A DNA stretch of 64,000 nt. Source: Oligoflexia bacterium (lineage in GTDB: Bacteria > Bdellovibrionota > UBA1018). Each line of letters begins with the position of its first letter. Position 1 is the first letter of the stretch. Under the pieces are notes generated by a model. It saw only the letters and a list, made by a program, of their open reading frames with translations. It was not told the DNA's origin and did not search any database. The DNA lies in assembly GCA_023701205.1 (NCBI GenBank), contig JAMPXJ010000002.1, positions 186,001 through 250,000 of the forward strand, given 5' to 3'. The translations under genes and the position numbers were made by a program. Positions 40,388-49,856 of this stretch are shown piece after piece.

Positions 40388-42016
40388 TCAGGCAGCGCGC
40401 TGATTCAGATCGTCCTCGGAGCCGCGTTGCTCGTCCTCAGCGGCTTGGCCAGCCGTTCCGATCGGGTTTTTGGCGCCGTTCACCACCTGGTCCAGCATCG
40501 CGATCAGCCGGTGGAGCGTCTGGGCCTGAGTGGCAAGCTGGTCCGCCGAATGAGTCACCTGCGCCGAGGTGGCGCTGTTTCCATGGGCCGTCTCATCCAG
40601 GCGCGACATCGCCATCGAGATCTCTCCCATCCCTTTGGTTTGCTCCACCGTCGCGCTGGAGATCTCCCGGAGTATGATATTCACCTGATCCACGTTCTGG
40701 ACGATCTCATTCAAGGCGGCCTCGCACTGCGTGGCCACTTCGGTGCCTCGCTTCACCGTGATCTTGCCTTCCTCGATGAGCCCGGTGACCTTGGAACGGG
40801 TCTCCGTCACGATCCCCTCCACCTTCAGGATGCTCTGGCTCAGCATCTCGGAGATCTCCTTGGCGGCGTTGCCGCTCATCTGAGCCAACTTTCCCACTTC
40901 CTCGGCGACGACCGCGAAACCCTTGCCGTGCTCGCCCGCGCGCGCCGCCTCGACGGAGGCATTGAACGAAAGCAGTTTCGTCTGGAAGACGATGTCGTTG
41001 ATGACCTTGGTCTTGCTGCCGATCTCCTGGATCAGCTGGGAAATCTCGCCGATTCTCCGGTTGCTCTCCTCCACCTGCTGCATGACTTTGGCGTTGCTGT
41101 CGCTCATGCGGCCGATCGCCTCGATCACGTCCACCACCGCCAACTTGCCTTTCGTTGCGGCGCTATGGCTGCAGCTCCCCATCTCAACCGAGGACTTGGC
41201 GCTTTCGGCGTTTTTCGCGAGCGTCGCGCTCATCTCCGTGATCGCGGAAGTCGTCTCCTGCACGGCGCTGGTTTGCTCGTGAGTCGCCTCCTGGAGCCTG
41301 TCCGAGGCATTGCGGATCTCACCGGAGGCACCGGTGACGATCTCAGCTTCCTTCTTGACCTCGTTGAGCACATGCCCGATCTGACCCGTCAGCTTGGTCA
41401 GCGTCCGAAGCAGATAAATACTGACCCCGATGATCCCGACCAGGGCTCCGAAAAGAGTGATGTTGCGGACTCGTGTATTATTCGCCTCGATGCGGGCTTG
41501 GGTCGCCGCTGGGATCTTGCTGATCTCCGCACGCATCTGGGCGATTGCGTCGTTGTACTTCTTCTCGATCACCCCGTAATCGAATTCAAAGAAGCGCTGG
41601 GCCCGCTCGATCTGGTCGGCCTTGATCATATCGACGAGCTTCTGCGAGCGCGGCGCGAGCTCCTCCTTGTTGATCTTGTCGAGCTCCGTGATCTTCGACT
41701 GCAAATCCGAGTCGGTGGTCGCGGCCTTGAGGCTTCCGATAACAGTCTCCAGCTCCTGATCCGCCGCCATCTTCCGCTCCAGAAGCGCCATATTGTAAGG
41801 ATTCAGGAGATAGGCTTTGATGGCATCCGACATGGTGAGAATCTGGTATTGGGCCTGCTGCGCCAGGGAATCCAGATGCATTGCGTTACTCAGCGTCATC
41901 AGCGCCTTGGATGAACCTGAGATCGTTAACCAGAGTGCTGCAAGGGCCCCCGCAATCACCAGGCCTCCGGGCAAGAGGGCGATCGCGATTCTTCTCTTGA
42001 GTGTCAGTTGCTTCAT
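40388..42016 (-). CDS. Methyl-accepting chemotaxis protein
   Basis: 542 residues. TM1 (IALLPGGLVIAGALAALWLTI, about 11-31) and TM2 (NITLFGALVGIIGVSIYLL, about 185-204) bound a helical periplasmic domain of 4HB-MCP type (sequence LTLSNAMHLDSLAQQAQYQIL...). The signalling domain has the same tip as the other receptor, FQTKLLSFNASVEAARAGE. The C-terminus has an acidic tail without a CheR pentapeptide. It is divergent from the PstS-like protein gene, an arrangement compatible with a binding protein that reports to the receptor, but that is conjecture. Confidence 0.92.
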   Translation of the reverse strand: MKQLTLKRRIAIALLPGGLVIAGALAALWLTISGSSKALMTLSNAMHLDSLAQQAQYQILTMSDAIKAYLLNPYNMALLERKMAADQELETVIGSLKAATTDSDLQSKITELDKINKEELAPRSQKLVDMIKADQIERAQRFFEFDYGVIEKKYNDAIAQMRAEISKIPAATQARIEANNTRVRNITLFGALVGIIGVSIYLLRTLTKLTGQIGHVLNEVKKEAEIVTGASGEIRNASDRLQEATHEQTSAVQETTSAITEMSATLAKNAESAKSSVEMGSCSHSAATKGKLAVVDVIEAIGRMSDSNAKVMQQVEESNRRIGEISQLIQEIGSKTKVINDIVFQTKLLSFNASVEAARAGEHGKGFAVVAEEVGKLAQMSGNAAKEISEMLSQSILKVEGIVTETRSKVTGLIEEGKITVKRGTEVATQCEAALNEIVQNVDQVNIILREISSATVEQTKGMGEISMAMSRLDETAHGNSATSAQVTHSADQLATQAQTLHRLIAMLDQVVNGAKNPIGTAGQAAEDEQRGSEDDLNQRAA

Positions 42017-42239
42017 GTAAGCCCCTTCAGGATGCGGCCGATGCCGTTCAAAAATGCGTTTCAGAATCTACAAATATATCGATCAAATATTCTGGATACA
42101 TGATCGTCCCTTGAGGATGGTTTTCTAGCAATCCTCCGGGGCTGACCCCAGTTTGAAGTTCCCGTTCCTGAAAGCCGGATGAATAATTTACTGAACGAAT
42201 TACCTGATTTTCTAACAACAACGAGGAGATTCTTTTCTT

Positions 42240-43037
42240 ATGAAATTCCATGCTGCAATTTTGCCTTTGCTTGCCCTCTCTTTCCTGGGCGCCGCGAGCG
42301 CTGTCGCGGGCCTCACCTACGAAGGCTCATCCACGATCGCCGACAACATCATGCCTGAAATGACCAAGGCTTTCGAGGCCAAGGCCAAGATCAAGTTCGA
42401 CAAGGTCGGCACGCTGGGCTCCGGGAAGGGCTTCAAAGCCGCTACGGATGGCACGGCTTCCATTGGCGGAATGTCCCGCGGCCTCAACAACGAGGAGAAG
42501 AAGAAGAAACCCTACTATCAGGTGATCGGCCATGACGCGATTGCCGTCTTCGTCCACTCCACCAACGCCTTGGGCGACCTTTCGAAAGAACAGATCAAAG
42601 GTATCTTCACGGGTAAGATCAAGAACTGGAAGGAAGTCGGCGGAAAGGACGCCAAGATCAACGTCGTGACGGAAGTCGTGACCGGGGATCGCGCCACGCT
42701 CAAGGAATTCAAGGAGATGGCCCTGGATGGCGAAGCCTACAAGCCGACCAAGCAGGTCGACACCGCGCAAGACTGCGTGAAAGCCGTCGCCGCGGACCCG
42801 AACGCCATTACGAACGCCTCCTTCTCCTTCAAGGACCTTGATGGGGTCAAGATCATCTCGGTGAACAAGGTCGAGGCCAACGCGGCGAATATCCGCTCAG
42901 GCAACTTCCCCTTCAGCCGTCCGCTGCTCCTGCTCACGAAGGACATGCCCACTGGAGACGTCAAGCAGTTCTTCGACTTCGTGCTCTCAACCGATGGTCA
43001 GGCGATCGTCGCCAAGAAGTTCGTCTCGGCTCGCTGA
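42240..43037 (+). CDS. PstS-like periplasmic substrate-binding protein
   Basis: 265 residues with a signal peptide (1-22). The mature start GLTYEGSSTIADNIMPEMTKAFEAK is the PstS-like GSST..... anion-binding loop. KVGTLGSGKGFKAATDGTASIGGMSR corresponds to the G(S)G.(G) loop and the G-x-S-R motif. The protein is shorter than E. coli PstS (about 320 mature) and lacks the standard DAD-type segment, so the ligand may be phosphate or another oxyanion. AGGAG is 12 bp upstream. No pst permease genes are nearby. A strong terminator follows. Confidence 0.85.
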   Translation: MKFHAAILPLLALSFLGAASAVAGLTYEGSSTIADNIMPEMTKAFEAKAKIKFDKVGTLGSGKGFKAATDGTASIGGMSRGLNNEEKKKKPYYQVIGHDAIAVFVHSTNALGDLSKEQIKGIFTGKIKNWKEVGGKDAKINVVTEVVTGDRATLKEFKEMALDGEAYKPTKQVDTAQDCVKAVAADPNAITNASFSFKDLDGVKIISVNKVEANAANIRSGNFPFSRPLLLLTKDMPTGDVKQFFDFVLSTDGQAIVAKKFVSAR

Positions 43038-43064
43038 GAGAAGGCCCTGATCAACTTTTCGGAC

Positions 43065-43097
43065 GGGAACAGTTCCACGACTGTTCCCGTTTTTTTA
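43065..43097 (+). terminator. Intrinsic terminator after the PstS-like gene
   Basis: CGGGAACAG (43065-43073) pairs with CTGTTCCCG (43082-43090), followed by TTTTTTT. It lies at the very end of the convergent moaA gene. Confidence 0.9.
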
Positions 43098-44075
43098 TCC
43101 GCCGATCGCGGCTAGGGTCGAGGCATTCCCGAACTTTCCCTGATGCAAAAGATGCGACTCCGGCTTGCGATCGATCAGGGCGCGCACGGTGTCCACCAGC
43201 TCACCTTTCTGAGAAGGCGACTGTAGCAGGGTCCGCAGGGGAAAATCCCCTTCCCCGAAAAGACAAAGCCGCAGCCCCCCCTGGCTCGAGACCCGAAGGC
43301 GGTTGCAGGACCTGCAGAATTCCCTTGAGTAAGGCGCGATCACACCGATCCGCCCACGATAGTCCGAATGGCCGTATTCCAGCGCCGGGCCATCGCCTGC
43401 GCGCTTCTCGAGCGGTTTCCATCCGGAGCGAGCCAACCGGAACTGGAGTGCCCCTACCGGCAGATGATGCCTCAGGAAGTACTCCTCGTTCTGACCGGTG
43501 CGCATCAGCTCGATGAAGCGGATGCCGATAGGCGTTTCTTTGGCGAGCTCTATGAAACTCCCCAGATCCTGCTCGTTGACGCCTCTCAGAAGAACGGCAT
43601 TGACCTTGACGGAAGGGATTCCGGCTACGAGCGCCGCATCGATCCCGTCCATTACCTCGCTCAATCGCGGCTGCCCGGTGATCTCACGGAAGCGATCGCT
43701 ATCCAGGCTGTCCAGGCTGACGTTCAGCGAATGGAGACCGGCATCGCGGAGCTCGCGAGCGATCTTCCTCAGGCGATAACCATTCGTCGTCAACGCTACC
43801 TGACGGATCCCGGGAGTGCGCGCGACGGCCTCGATGACCTCCAGGATGTCGGAGCGGATCGTGGGCTCGCCGCCCGTGAGCCTCATCTTCCAAAAACCAA
43901 GCTCGGCGAAGCCCGAAACGAGGTTGCTGGTCTCTTGTACTGAAAGAGGCCGACACGCGTTCGCGGGCTTCGAAAACCCATTGGGCAGGCAATAAGAGCA
44001 GCGGAAATTACACGCTTCCGTTATCGATAGCCTGAGATAATGGAAGCTCCTGCCATGGGAGTCCTCTAAATGCAT
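43095..44075 (-). CDS. moaA: GTP 3',8-cyclase (molybdenum cofactor biosynthesis)
   Basis: 326 residues, full length. A radical-SAM protein that converts GTP to the first intermediate of molybdopterin. The first cluster motif is C22-x3-C26-x2-C29 (ACNFRCSYCLP). MRLTGGEPTIR is the SAM-binding GGEP. The C-terminal cluster is in FCRSCNRLRVSSQGGLRLCL, and the protein ends in the required Gly-Gly (AAIGG). It starts 5 bp after the molybdopterin reductase gene and is probably co-transcribed with it, supplying cofactor to that enzyme. Confidence 0.95.
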   Translation of the reverse strand: MHLEDSHGRSFHYLRLSITEACNFRCSYCLPNGFSKPANACRPLSVQETSNLVSGFAELGFWKMRLTGGEPTIRSDILEVIEAVARTPGIRQVALTTNGYRLRKIARELRDAGLHSLNVSLDSLDSDRFREITGQPRLSEVMDGIDAALVAGIPSVKVNAVLLRGVNEQDLGSFIELAKETPIGIRFIELMRTGQNEEYFLRHHLPVGALQFRLARSGWKPLEKRAGDGPALEYGHSDYRGRIGVIAPYSREFCRSCNRLRVSSQGGLRLCLFGEGDFPLRTLLQSPSQKGELVDTVRALIDRKPESHLLHQGKFGNASTLAAIGG

Positions 44076-44080
44076 TCACA

Positions 44081-47000
44081 TCACACTTTGATCAGCTTCA
44101 CCTTGGTATCGTAGAAGGAGACGCTCCCGCCGACCTTGTCGATGAAGCAGGTGTTCTTGAGGTGCGGATCGACCCACATCGCGGCATTCGCATGCACGCC
44201 CGCGGCTCGCCGCGGATCCCCCTTGATCACCTTGCCATCGATTTCCATGTCCGCGGCACCTGTCGCCCAATGACCATGCCCCAGGGTGAAAGTGATGATG
44301 CCGGGCCGGATCGTCTCGGTGACCTTCACCTTGCCGATCATGGGTTTCTTGGTGCCGTTCCTCAGGTCCCAAACCCCTTCAGGATTAGTCGCGGAGACCA
44401 CCTTGACCTTGTCGCCCGTCTTCACGCCGAGTTGTCTGGCATCGTTGGTGTGGATGATGATCGCGTTCTCAGGCATCAGTTCCATGAGATAGCCGTTCGT
44501 GACTGTTCTGGACTTCGTCATCCTCACATCACGCTGCGTGATCAGATGGAGCTCATGGCCCTGACTCAGCTCCGTGGGAGCCCGGTCCAGGGTATCGGCC
44601 ACTGGCACGTACCGGGCCATCCCGTGCAGGTGCTTGCCGGTGAAGGCGTCCTTCACCTTGTAGGTCTTCTCCTGGTAGAGGTTGATCTGCTTGCCATACT
44701 TGTTGGCAACGTGATCGCCTTTGAAGCTGTTTTCCTGAGTATCGAAGCGACCGCCCCGATTGAGCAGGTAGACAACCTTCTTCCAGGCCTTTCCTGAGAT
44801 TTTCTCCCAGCGCTTGGCATCGAAGACGTTCTTCGGCAGGTGGCGCCGGGACTTGATAAAGACCTCCACCTCTTCATCAGAGGCATCCGGTACCGCCTCC
44901 TTGCCGTCATAGGCGATATTCGCGACCATCCGGATATAGAAATCGTCCGGGCGGGTCAAAGGCTTGCCTTCGCCGAAGCCGTTGGGCCCGAAGCCGGGAA
45001 GACCCAGGCGCTCGGCGAGCGCGAGCCACAGGGTTTCGTACGAGATAGGCTGCTCTTCGCCGAAAACCTTCACCACCTCGTTGGGCGATGCGATCACGGG
45101 CTGCCGAACCGGCTGCACCTTGACCGGCATGTTCGGATGGGAGCCCTGCATCTCCCAGCGTTCCAGGTAATGAAGATCGGGGAAGATATAGTCGGCATAC
45201 ATCGAAGTAGTGCCGATCGTGATATCGCTCGCGTAATAGAGCGGCGCCTTATCCAGATCCGTCAGAGCCTCGGCATTGGTCTGCCCTGCCGGCAGGGCGT
45301 ACACCGGCGTTCCCATGTAGGAGAAAAGGACCTTGATCGGATACGGGTACGCGTCCTGGATCGAAGGAATGATCTCCTCATAGACGTCCGAAGAGAGCGG
45401 CCACCAGTTGCGCTTCGCGGGATAGCCCTTGAAGATCGTCGACTCCTCGTACTTGGCGTCGTGGCGAATGATCGAAGTGCCGAACGCCTTGCCATACTTC
45501 GGCGTGATCTTCTTGAAGTTGAAAGGCTGGTTATCGTTCTTCGTTCCATCCGTGTTGTAGGTCGAAGCCGCAATCATCCCGCCCGTCCAGTCGAAGTTTC
45601 CGACCAGCAGGTTCAGATTCATCAACGCGGAAATCGTGTAGAAGCCGTTCGTGTGCTGCGCCGGTCCCCGATGCATATCCACGCACGCCTTCTTGCCATG
45701 CGAAGTGAACTCCTTCGCGACATCCTCGATCACCTTGGGCTGAATGCCGCAGATCTGCGCGTACTCGGCGATGGATTTCTCCTGCGCGGTCTCGAGCATG
45801 ACCTGAAGCGCGCTCTTCACCTTGAACGAGCACTTCTCGGTCTTGATCTCGTCGTTGACGAGGAGATCGCCCTCGACCGCCTCCTTCTCGTCGTTCGGAT
45901 CGAACGCGATCGGCTTGCCGTCCTTCAGAGTCACCAGGAACTCGTAATCCGACTCCTTGCCGTCCTTGTCCTTGCGCTTCTCGGCCGCTTTCAGGCCGAT
46001 CTCGGATGCGCGCAGCAAGGTCGAAGGCTTGCCATCCTTGTCGAGCTTCACCAGCCAGGCGCCGTTGCTCCAGGTAGGCTCCTTGTCGGCGGCGGCGGCC
46101 GCCTTGTTGCAGTTCGAAAGGAACTTGGAGTCAAAACGCCTGTTCTCCAGGATCCAGCGGGTCATCCCCATGGCGAAGGCCGCATCCGTCCCCGGGAGAA
46201 CCGGGACCCAGCGCTGCCCTTTGCTCGCGACCTTGGTGTATCGTGGATCGAGAACCGTGCACTTCACCTTTCCGTCCACCAGCCGCTGGGTGATCCTGGG
46301 CGATCGGTTCGTCGGGCCGTAATTGGCCTCGAAGAGATTGGTGCCGACGAAAAGCACGTATTCCGCGTTTTCAAGATCCGCCTGCCAATAGAACTTCTGG
46401 CCATCCTTGAAATCGCCCCCAACGTACTGCTCGCTCATGGCTTTGCAGGCGAAATACAGCGATCCCTGGCAAACGGTCGTGTGGCCGTGAGTATTGATCG
46501 TCCCGAACGCTTCGCTGAAGCGCTTCGAGAAATCGCTCCTGCCACCCTTCTTGCGACCCCACATATAAACGAACTGGTTATTCTTCGGCCCGAAGTCCGG
46601 ATGCTCCGGGTCGATCAGCATGTGCAGGTTCGTCGCGTGCCGATCCCTGAACTCCCAGACCTTCATCTTCCTCTTGCGGATCTTGGCGATATCCTCGCCC
46701 ATCATGTTGAGAACCTGAGGATCACGAACCGCGTACAGATCCTTCAAGCCCGTCACCTTGCGATTTTCCTCGCCCGGGATGTTCTTGAAGAGATACCCGC
46801 CCTTCACGATCTCATCGACCGCCTGATCGAAGGGAACGGAAACCCACTTGCCGTCACCGCGCTTTCCAGCGCGCTTGAGCACCTGGCGGATGCGATAGGG
46901 ATCATAGGCGCCCTGATGGCCAGCCTGACCCTTCGGGCAGAGCGGTGCATCGATTTTTGCGACGCTTTGGGGTGACTCCTTCATGGGCAAGTGCGGATTG

Positions 47001-47314
47001 AGGGTGAAGGGATTGTAAGGACTTCCGTCGATCTTGACGGCCACGCCGTTGAGGAGCTTCACCTTGATGCCGCAGCCGGTATTGCAGTTGAGGCAAACGG
47101 TATAGAGCTGGTTCTCGGCCTTCATCAGCTCATAAGCTTCGTCGGGGGTGATCTCCCCGGCCTGGACCCGCGCGATCAGGCCATTCACGAAATCCAGCTG
47201 CGAACCCACCAGAGCGGCGCAGCTCCACGTCGCGGTCTGCTGCAGGAACGCGCGGCGGGAGAGACCTTCGCTTTCCTTCGTTTCGGCTTCGGGACGATTA
47301 TTTTTCTGATCCAT
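44081..47314 (-). CDS. Tat-exported molybdopterin oxidoreductase (TtrA/SrdA-like)
   Basis: 1077 residues from ATG 47314 (SD GGGGAA). A Tat signal starts the protein (S-R20-R21-A-F-L). A [4Fe-4S] site follows: C74, C77, C81 (CLNCNTGC) and C126 (APLCPKGQ). C282 in HGHTTVCQGSLYF is the probable Mo ligand of the DMSO-reductase family. The C-terminal MopB-binding domain has HLITQRDVRMTKSRTVTNGY and AIIHTNDARQLGVKTGDKV. The length and large inserts around 400-560 resemble tetrathionate reductase TtrA and selenate reductase SrdA more than formate dehydrogenase. It overlaps the ferredoxin gene by 17 bp. The electron acceptor is not determined by sequence. Confidence 0.85.
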   Translation of the reverse strand: MDQKNNRPEAETKESEGLSRRAFLQQTATWSCAALVGSQLDFVNGLIARVQAGEITPDEAYELMKAENQLYTVCLNCNTGCGIKVKLLNGVAVKIDGSPYNPFTLNPHLPMKESPQSVAKIDAPLCPKGQAGHQGAYDPYRIRQVLKRAGKRGDGKWVSVPFDQAVDEIVKGGYLFKNIPGEENRKVTGLKDLYAVRDPQVLNMMGEDIAKIRKRKMKVWEFRDRHATNLHMLIDPEHPDFGPKNNQFVYMWGRKKGGRSDFSKRFSEAFGTINTHGHTTVCQGSLYFACKAMSEQYVGGDFKDGQKFYWQADLENAEYVLFVGTNLFEANYGPTNRSPRITQRLVDGKVKCTVLDPRYTKVASKGQRWVPVLPGTDAAFAMGMTRWILENRRFDSKFLSNCNKAAAAADKEPTWSNGAWLVKLDKDGKPSTLLRASEIGLKAAEKRKDKDGKESDYEFLVTLKDGKPIAFDPNDEKEAVEGDLLVNDEIKTEKCSFKVKSALQVMLETAQEKSIAEYAQICGIQPKVIEDVAKEFTSHGKKACVDMHRGPAQHTNGFYTISALMNLNLLVGNFDWTGGMIAASTYNTDGTKNDNQPFNFKKITPKYGKAFGTSIIRHDAKYEESTIFKGYPAKRNWWPLSSDVYEEIIPSIQDAYPYPIKVLFSYMGTPVYALPAGQTNAEALTDLDKAPLYYASDITIGTTSMYADYIFPDLHYLERWEMQGSHPNMPVKVQPVRQPVIASPNEVVKVFGEEQPISYETLWLALAERLGLPGFGPNGFGEGKPLTRPDDFYIRMVANIAYDGKEAVPDASDEEVEVFIKSRRHLPKNVFDAKRWEKISGKAWKKVVYLLNRGGRFDTQENSFKGDHVANKYGKQINLYQEKTYKVKDAFTGKHLHGMARYVPVADTLDRAPTELSQGHELHLITQRDVRMTKSRTVTNGYLMELMPENAIIIHTNDARQLGVKTGDKVKVVSATNPEGVWDLRNGTKKPMIGKVKVTETIRPGIITFTLGHGHWATGAADMEIDGKVIKGDPRRAAGVHANAAMWVDPHLKNTCFIDKVGGSVSFYDTKVKLIKV

Positions 47315-48071
47315 AGAGATTCCCCAGATTTTCATCAGCGATGTAGAAAACGCGCGGCTCAGTACCCTTGTTCTTCTTCAGCACCTGAAGCTTGCCCTTG
47401 TTCGCGGCCATGACCTTCGAGATTTCGCTCTCCGAGTCGTTCAGATCACCGAAGTAAGTCGCCCTGCCCACGCAGGTGGTCGTGCATTGAGGGAGCATCC
47501 CTTCGGCGAGCCGGTGCACGCAGAAATGGCATTTCCTGGCGTTACCCGACGGCTGGTGCATGTCCTCGCGAACCCATTTCTTGCCGTACTCGAAGAAGGG
47601 AGCGGCTTCGTTGGGTTGGGCTTTCACTTTCTTTCCGTTGCTGTGGAAGCTGCCGTCATCCAGCGCCCTTGCGCCGTAGGGGCAGGCGGGAACGCATTTC
47701 CCGCACCCGATGCACTTGGAATAGTCGATCTTCACCACGCCAGCGCCAATCCCTTTGGTTTCTTTCCAGGTGGCCCCATCGGGTCCGCCCACGGGACAGG
47801 CCGTCACGCACGGAGGCTTGTCACATTGCATGCAAGGCCTCGGCAGAAAGGTCCGCCCGACGTTGGGATACTTCCCGGTTTCGTATTCGAAGACGGGCCG
47901 GTAGACCACGCCCGGACCGAGCTTGTTCTCGGCCATGCACGAAACCGAGCATCCGTGACAGCCCACGCATTTGCGGAGATCGATCAGCATTCCCCAGCGG
48001 CGCTTCTCCTCGGGCTTCCTTACGGCTCGCCCGAGATCCTCTTGCATCTTAATCAGGATGTCTTTTTCCAT
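47298..48071 (-). CDS. Four-cluster ferredoxin subunit (DmsB/TtrB/PhsB type)
   Basis: 257 residues with four Cys clusters: CVGCHGCSVSCMAEN, CMQCDKPPCVTACPVGG, CIGCGKCVPACPYGA and CHFC...CTTTCVGRATYFGD. This is the standard electron-transfer beta subunit of molybdopterin reductases, binding four [4Fe-4S] clusters. No signal peptide, so it is expected to be co-exported with the Tat-carrying catalytic subunit. Start ATG 48071 has the SD GAGGAGAG. It lies 10 bp downstream of the cytochrome gene and its end overlaps the reductase gene. Confidence 0.93.
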   Translation of the reverse strand: MEKDILIKMQEDLGRAVRKPEEKRRWGMLIDLRKCVGCHGCSVSCMAENKLGPGVVYRPVFEYETGKYPNVGRTFLPRPCMQCDKPPCVTACPVGGPDGATWKETKGIGAGVVKIDYSKCIGCGKCVPACPYGARALDDGSFHSNGKKVKAQPNEAAPFFEYGKKWVREDMHQPSGNARKCHFCVHRLAEGMLPQCTTTCVGRATYFGDLNDSESEISKVMAANKGKLQVLKKNKGTEPRVFYIADENLGNLYGSEK

Positions 48072-48081
48072 CGCCCTCTCC

Positions 48082-48405
48082 TCAGTTCTGCTCGTGGCAT
48101 TCGGTGCAGCGGCTCTTGTCGGCCACGTTGATCTTGGCATCCTTGCCGTTGTGGCACTTTCCGCAGGATTCGCCGAGATTCATCTGCTTGGCGCTCACCT
48201 TCCGGTGCTTCTTCACGTTGAGATACAGCTTGTCGTGGCAGGCGGTGCATTTGACTTCATTGTCGCGGACGTGATCGGCATGGCTGAAAACCACGTCCGA
48301 TTCGCCTTTGACCTCGAACTTGATATCCCCGCCGCCGATCTCCGCAAATGCGGTCCCGGCCGCTGCCGCCAGAAGCATGCTCGCGAGTATTAACCGAGTG
48401 ACCAT
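48082..48405 (-). CDS. Small triheme cytochrome c (c7-like)
   Basis: 107 residues, signal peptide 1-21 (LLAAAAGTAFA). Three CxxCH haem sites at 53-57 (CTACH), 81-85 (CGKCH) and 100-104 (CTECH), with additional His residues (H42, H45, H67) as likely sixth ligands; VVFSHADHV is typical of c7/c3-type proteins. It probably delivers electrons in the periplasm to the ferredoxin/molybdo-enzyme pair encoded downstream. An SD GGGGAGAG is present. First gene of the probable operon cytochrome-ferredoxin-reductase-moaA. Confidence 0.9.
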   Translation of the reverse strand: MVTRLILASMLLAAAAGTAFAEIGGGDIKFEVKGESDVVFSHADHVRDNEVKCTACHDKLYLNVKKHRKVSAKQMNLGESCGKCHNGKDAKINVADKSRCTECHEQN

Positions 48406-48716
48406 CGCTCTCCCCTTTGGATATTCGGAACGCGCGATGGCCGAATAAAAATGCCCGCGCGAATTCCACGAAATCTCGTTATGGGCTCATTATGCATGAG
48501 CGCTCCGCCGGTGGCAGCCCTATTGGAACTGAAGCCCCAAATTCCACCTGCTGGTCCTATTCTATTTTCGTGAAGGCAGCATCCCTCGCGAATGCCGACA
48601 TCGAAGATCGCAAATGAATCCTGAAGCCCCAACAGCACAGCGGCGACGGACTCCTTCGAGTCACGCCGCCGCCCCATTCTGCTATATTCCTGTCGTTATT
48701 CGAAAGGTTGAATCAC
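48406..48716. other. Promoter region of the respiratory operon
   Basis: 311 bp without a gene between the porin and cytochrome genes, both on the minus strand. It contains a dyad GCTCAT-N5-ATGAGC (48485-48501), about 80 bp upstream of the cytochrome ATG, and a GACTC/GAGTC stem near 48650-48663 without a T-run. No FNR-type TTGAT-N4-ATCAA is seen. I found no known riboswitch. Confidence 0.4.
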
Positions 48717-49856
48717 TCAGAAAGTGTGACGCAGACCCAGCCCGATGAGCTGAGGGTCCTGGCCGCGCGCGACCGAGGGACCGAAGGCCGAGCCGAAGTC
48801 ATACTTCGCGCCATCGCCGTTGGACACCTTCGCGAAGACACCGTAGACATCGGTACGCTTGCTGAAGCTATACGACGCGCCCGCCATCAGCATGCTCGCG
48901 CTGCCGAACTTCGTCTCAGAGCAGGCCGCGCCCGTCTCATCGGTGCACGATCCTTTGCCCATCGTGCCGTAGCCCGCGCGGAAGGTGATATCCGAAAGCC
49001 TGTAGGTCCCGGCAAAGAAGAAAGCATCGCGCTTGAGGGTGGCTTCAGCGTTGTTCGGCGTCTCCGACACGACTTTGAGGTTGTTCCAGGACGCACCGAC
49101 CATGGTGCCATCGGCGATCTTGTAGCCGAGGGTCGCGCCCAAGCCAGTGTCGGAGCTGTTGCCCACGCGCGTGCTCGTCGTGCTGAAATAAGGAGTGGAG
49201 TTGCTGCCGAAGCGGAACTGCCGATGCTTCTCGTAAGCGAAGCCCGCGGTGATGTTGGCCTCCTCATAGACGAGCGACGCGCTCGTGAGCGACGGAGAAG
49301 GCGCCGAGCCGGTCGAAGGATCCGTGTAGTACTGGACCTTGGCCGAGAAGCCGTAAAGCTTCGGCGACCAGTAGAAAACCGAATTGGACTGCCTCAGGTT
49401 GAACCCCGCGGCCGAGAAGCCGCCGATCGAAGCCATGGCTGAGCGAGTCTCCATGGTTCCCGCGCCGTAGAACGGCTCCATATGGCTCGTCAGCAGCTTG
49501 AACGGGGTATCCCAGTTTCCGATATGGAATGAGCCATAGGGAGTCCCCAGCCCGATCATCGTATTCCTGAAGGTCGTCTTCAGCTCAGTCTTGGTGATGT
49601 TGGTATCGAGCTCGATCTGAAAAAGGCCTTTGAGGTCGCTCCCGATATCCTCGGCGCCCTTGATGCCGAAGTTCGTCGAGTGAGAGCCGAAGCGGGTTTT
49701 CGTGCCGTAGTCGCTCGTACCATCCGCGGCGTCCTTCTTGCTGTCGAACTCCACATCAGCATTGAAGGTACCGTACACGGTGACGTTCGCCGTATCGGCG
49801 CTAGCGACGGAGCTCGCGATGAGCGCTGCTGCGAAGATAGTAATCAGATTCTTCAT
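48717..49856 (-). CDS. Outer-membrane porin (general porin-like barrel)
   Basis: 379 residues from ATG 49856 (SD GGGGGA). Signal peptide 1-20 (IFAAALIASSVASA). Mature start DTANVTVYGTFNADVEFDSKK, then NFGIKGAEDIGSDLKGLFQIELDTN and YGSFHIGNWDTPFK, closely follow the Gram-negative porin (Porin_4/OmpC-like) pattern. The C-terminus ends with the barrel signature LIGLGLRHTF (terminal Phe). It may admit the substrate of the neighbouring reductase, but is separated from that operon by about 310 bp. Confidence 0.85.
   Translation of the reverse strand: MKNLITIFAAALIASSVASADTANVTVYGTFNADVEFDSKKDAADGTSDYGTKTRFGSHSTNFGIKGAEDIGSDLKGLFQIELDTNITKTELKTTFRNTMIGLGTPYGSFHIGNWDTPFKLLTSHMEPFYGAGTMETRSAMASIGGFSAAGFNLRQSNSVFYWSPKLYGFSAKVQYYTDPSTGSAPSPSLTSASLVYEEANITAGFAYEKHRQFRFGSNSTPYFSTTSTRVGNSSDTGLGATLGYKIADGTMVGASWNNLKVVSETPNNAEATLKRDAFFFAGTYRLSDITFRAGYGTMGKGSCTDETGAACSETKFGSASMLMAGASYSFSKRTDVYGVFAKVSNGDGAKYDFGSAFGPSVARGQDPQLIGLGLRHTF

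Noticed and set aside
42048..42251. Minus-strand 67-codon ORF upstream of the PstS-like gene
   Set aside because: It lies in an AT-rich divergent promoter region and overlaps the SD and start of the plus-strand gene.
44840..46975. Plus-strand ORF of 711 codons antisense to the molybdopterin reductase
   Set aside because: The translation is Arg/Asp/Leu-rich without domains, and the opposite strand encodes a clear enzyme. A shadow caused by high GC3.
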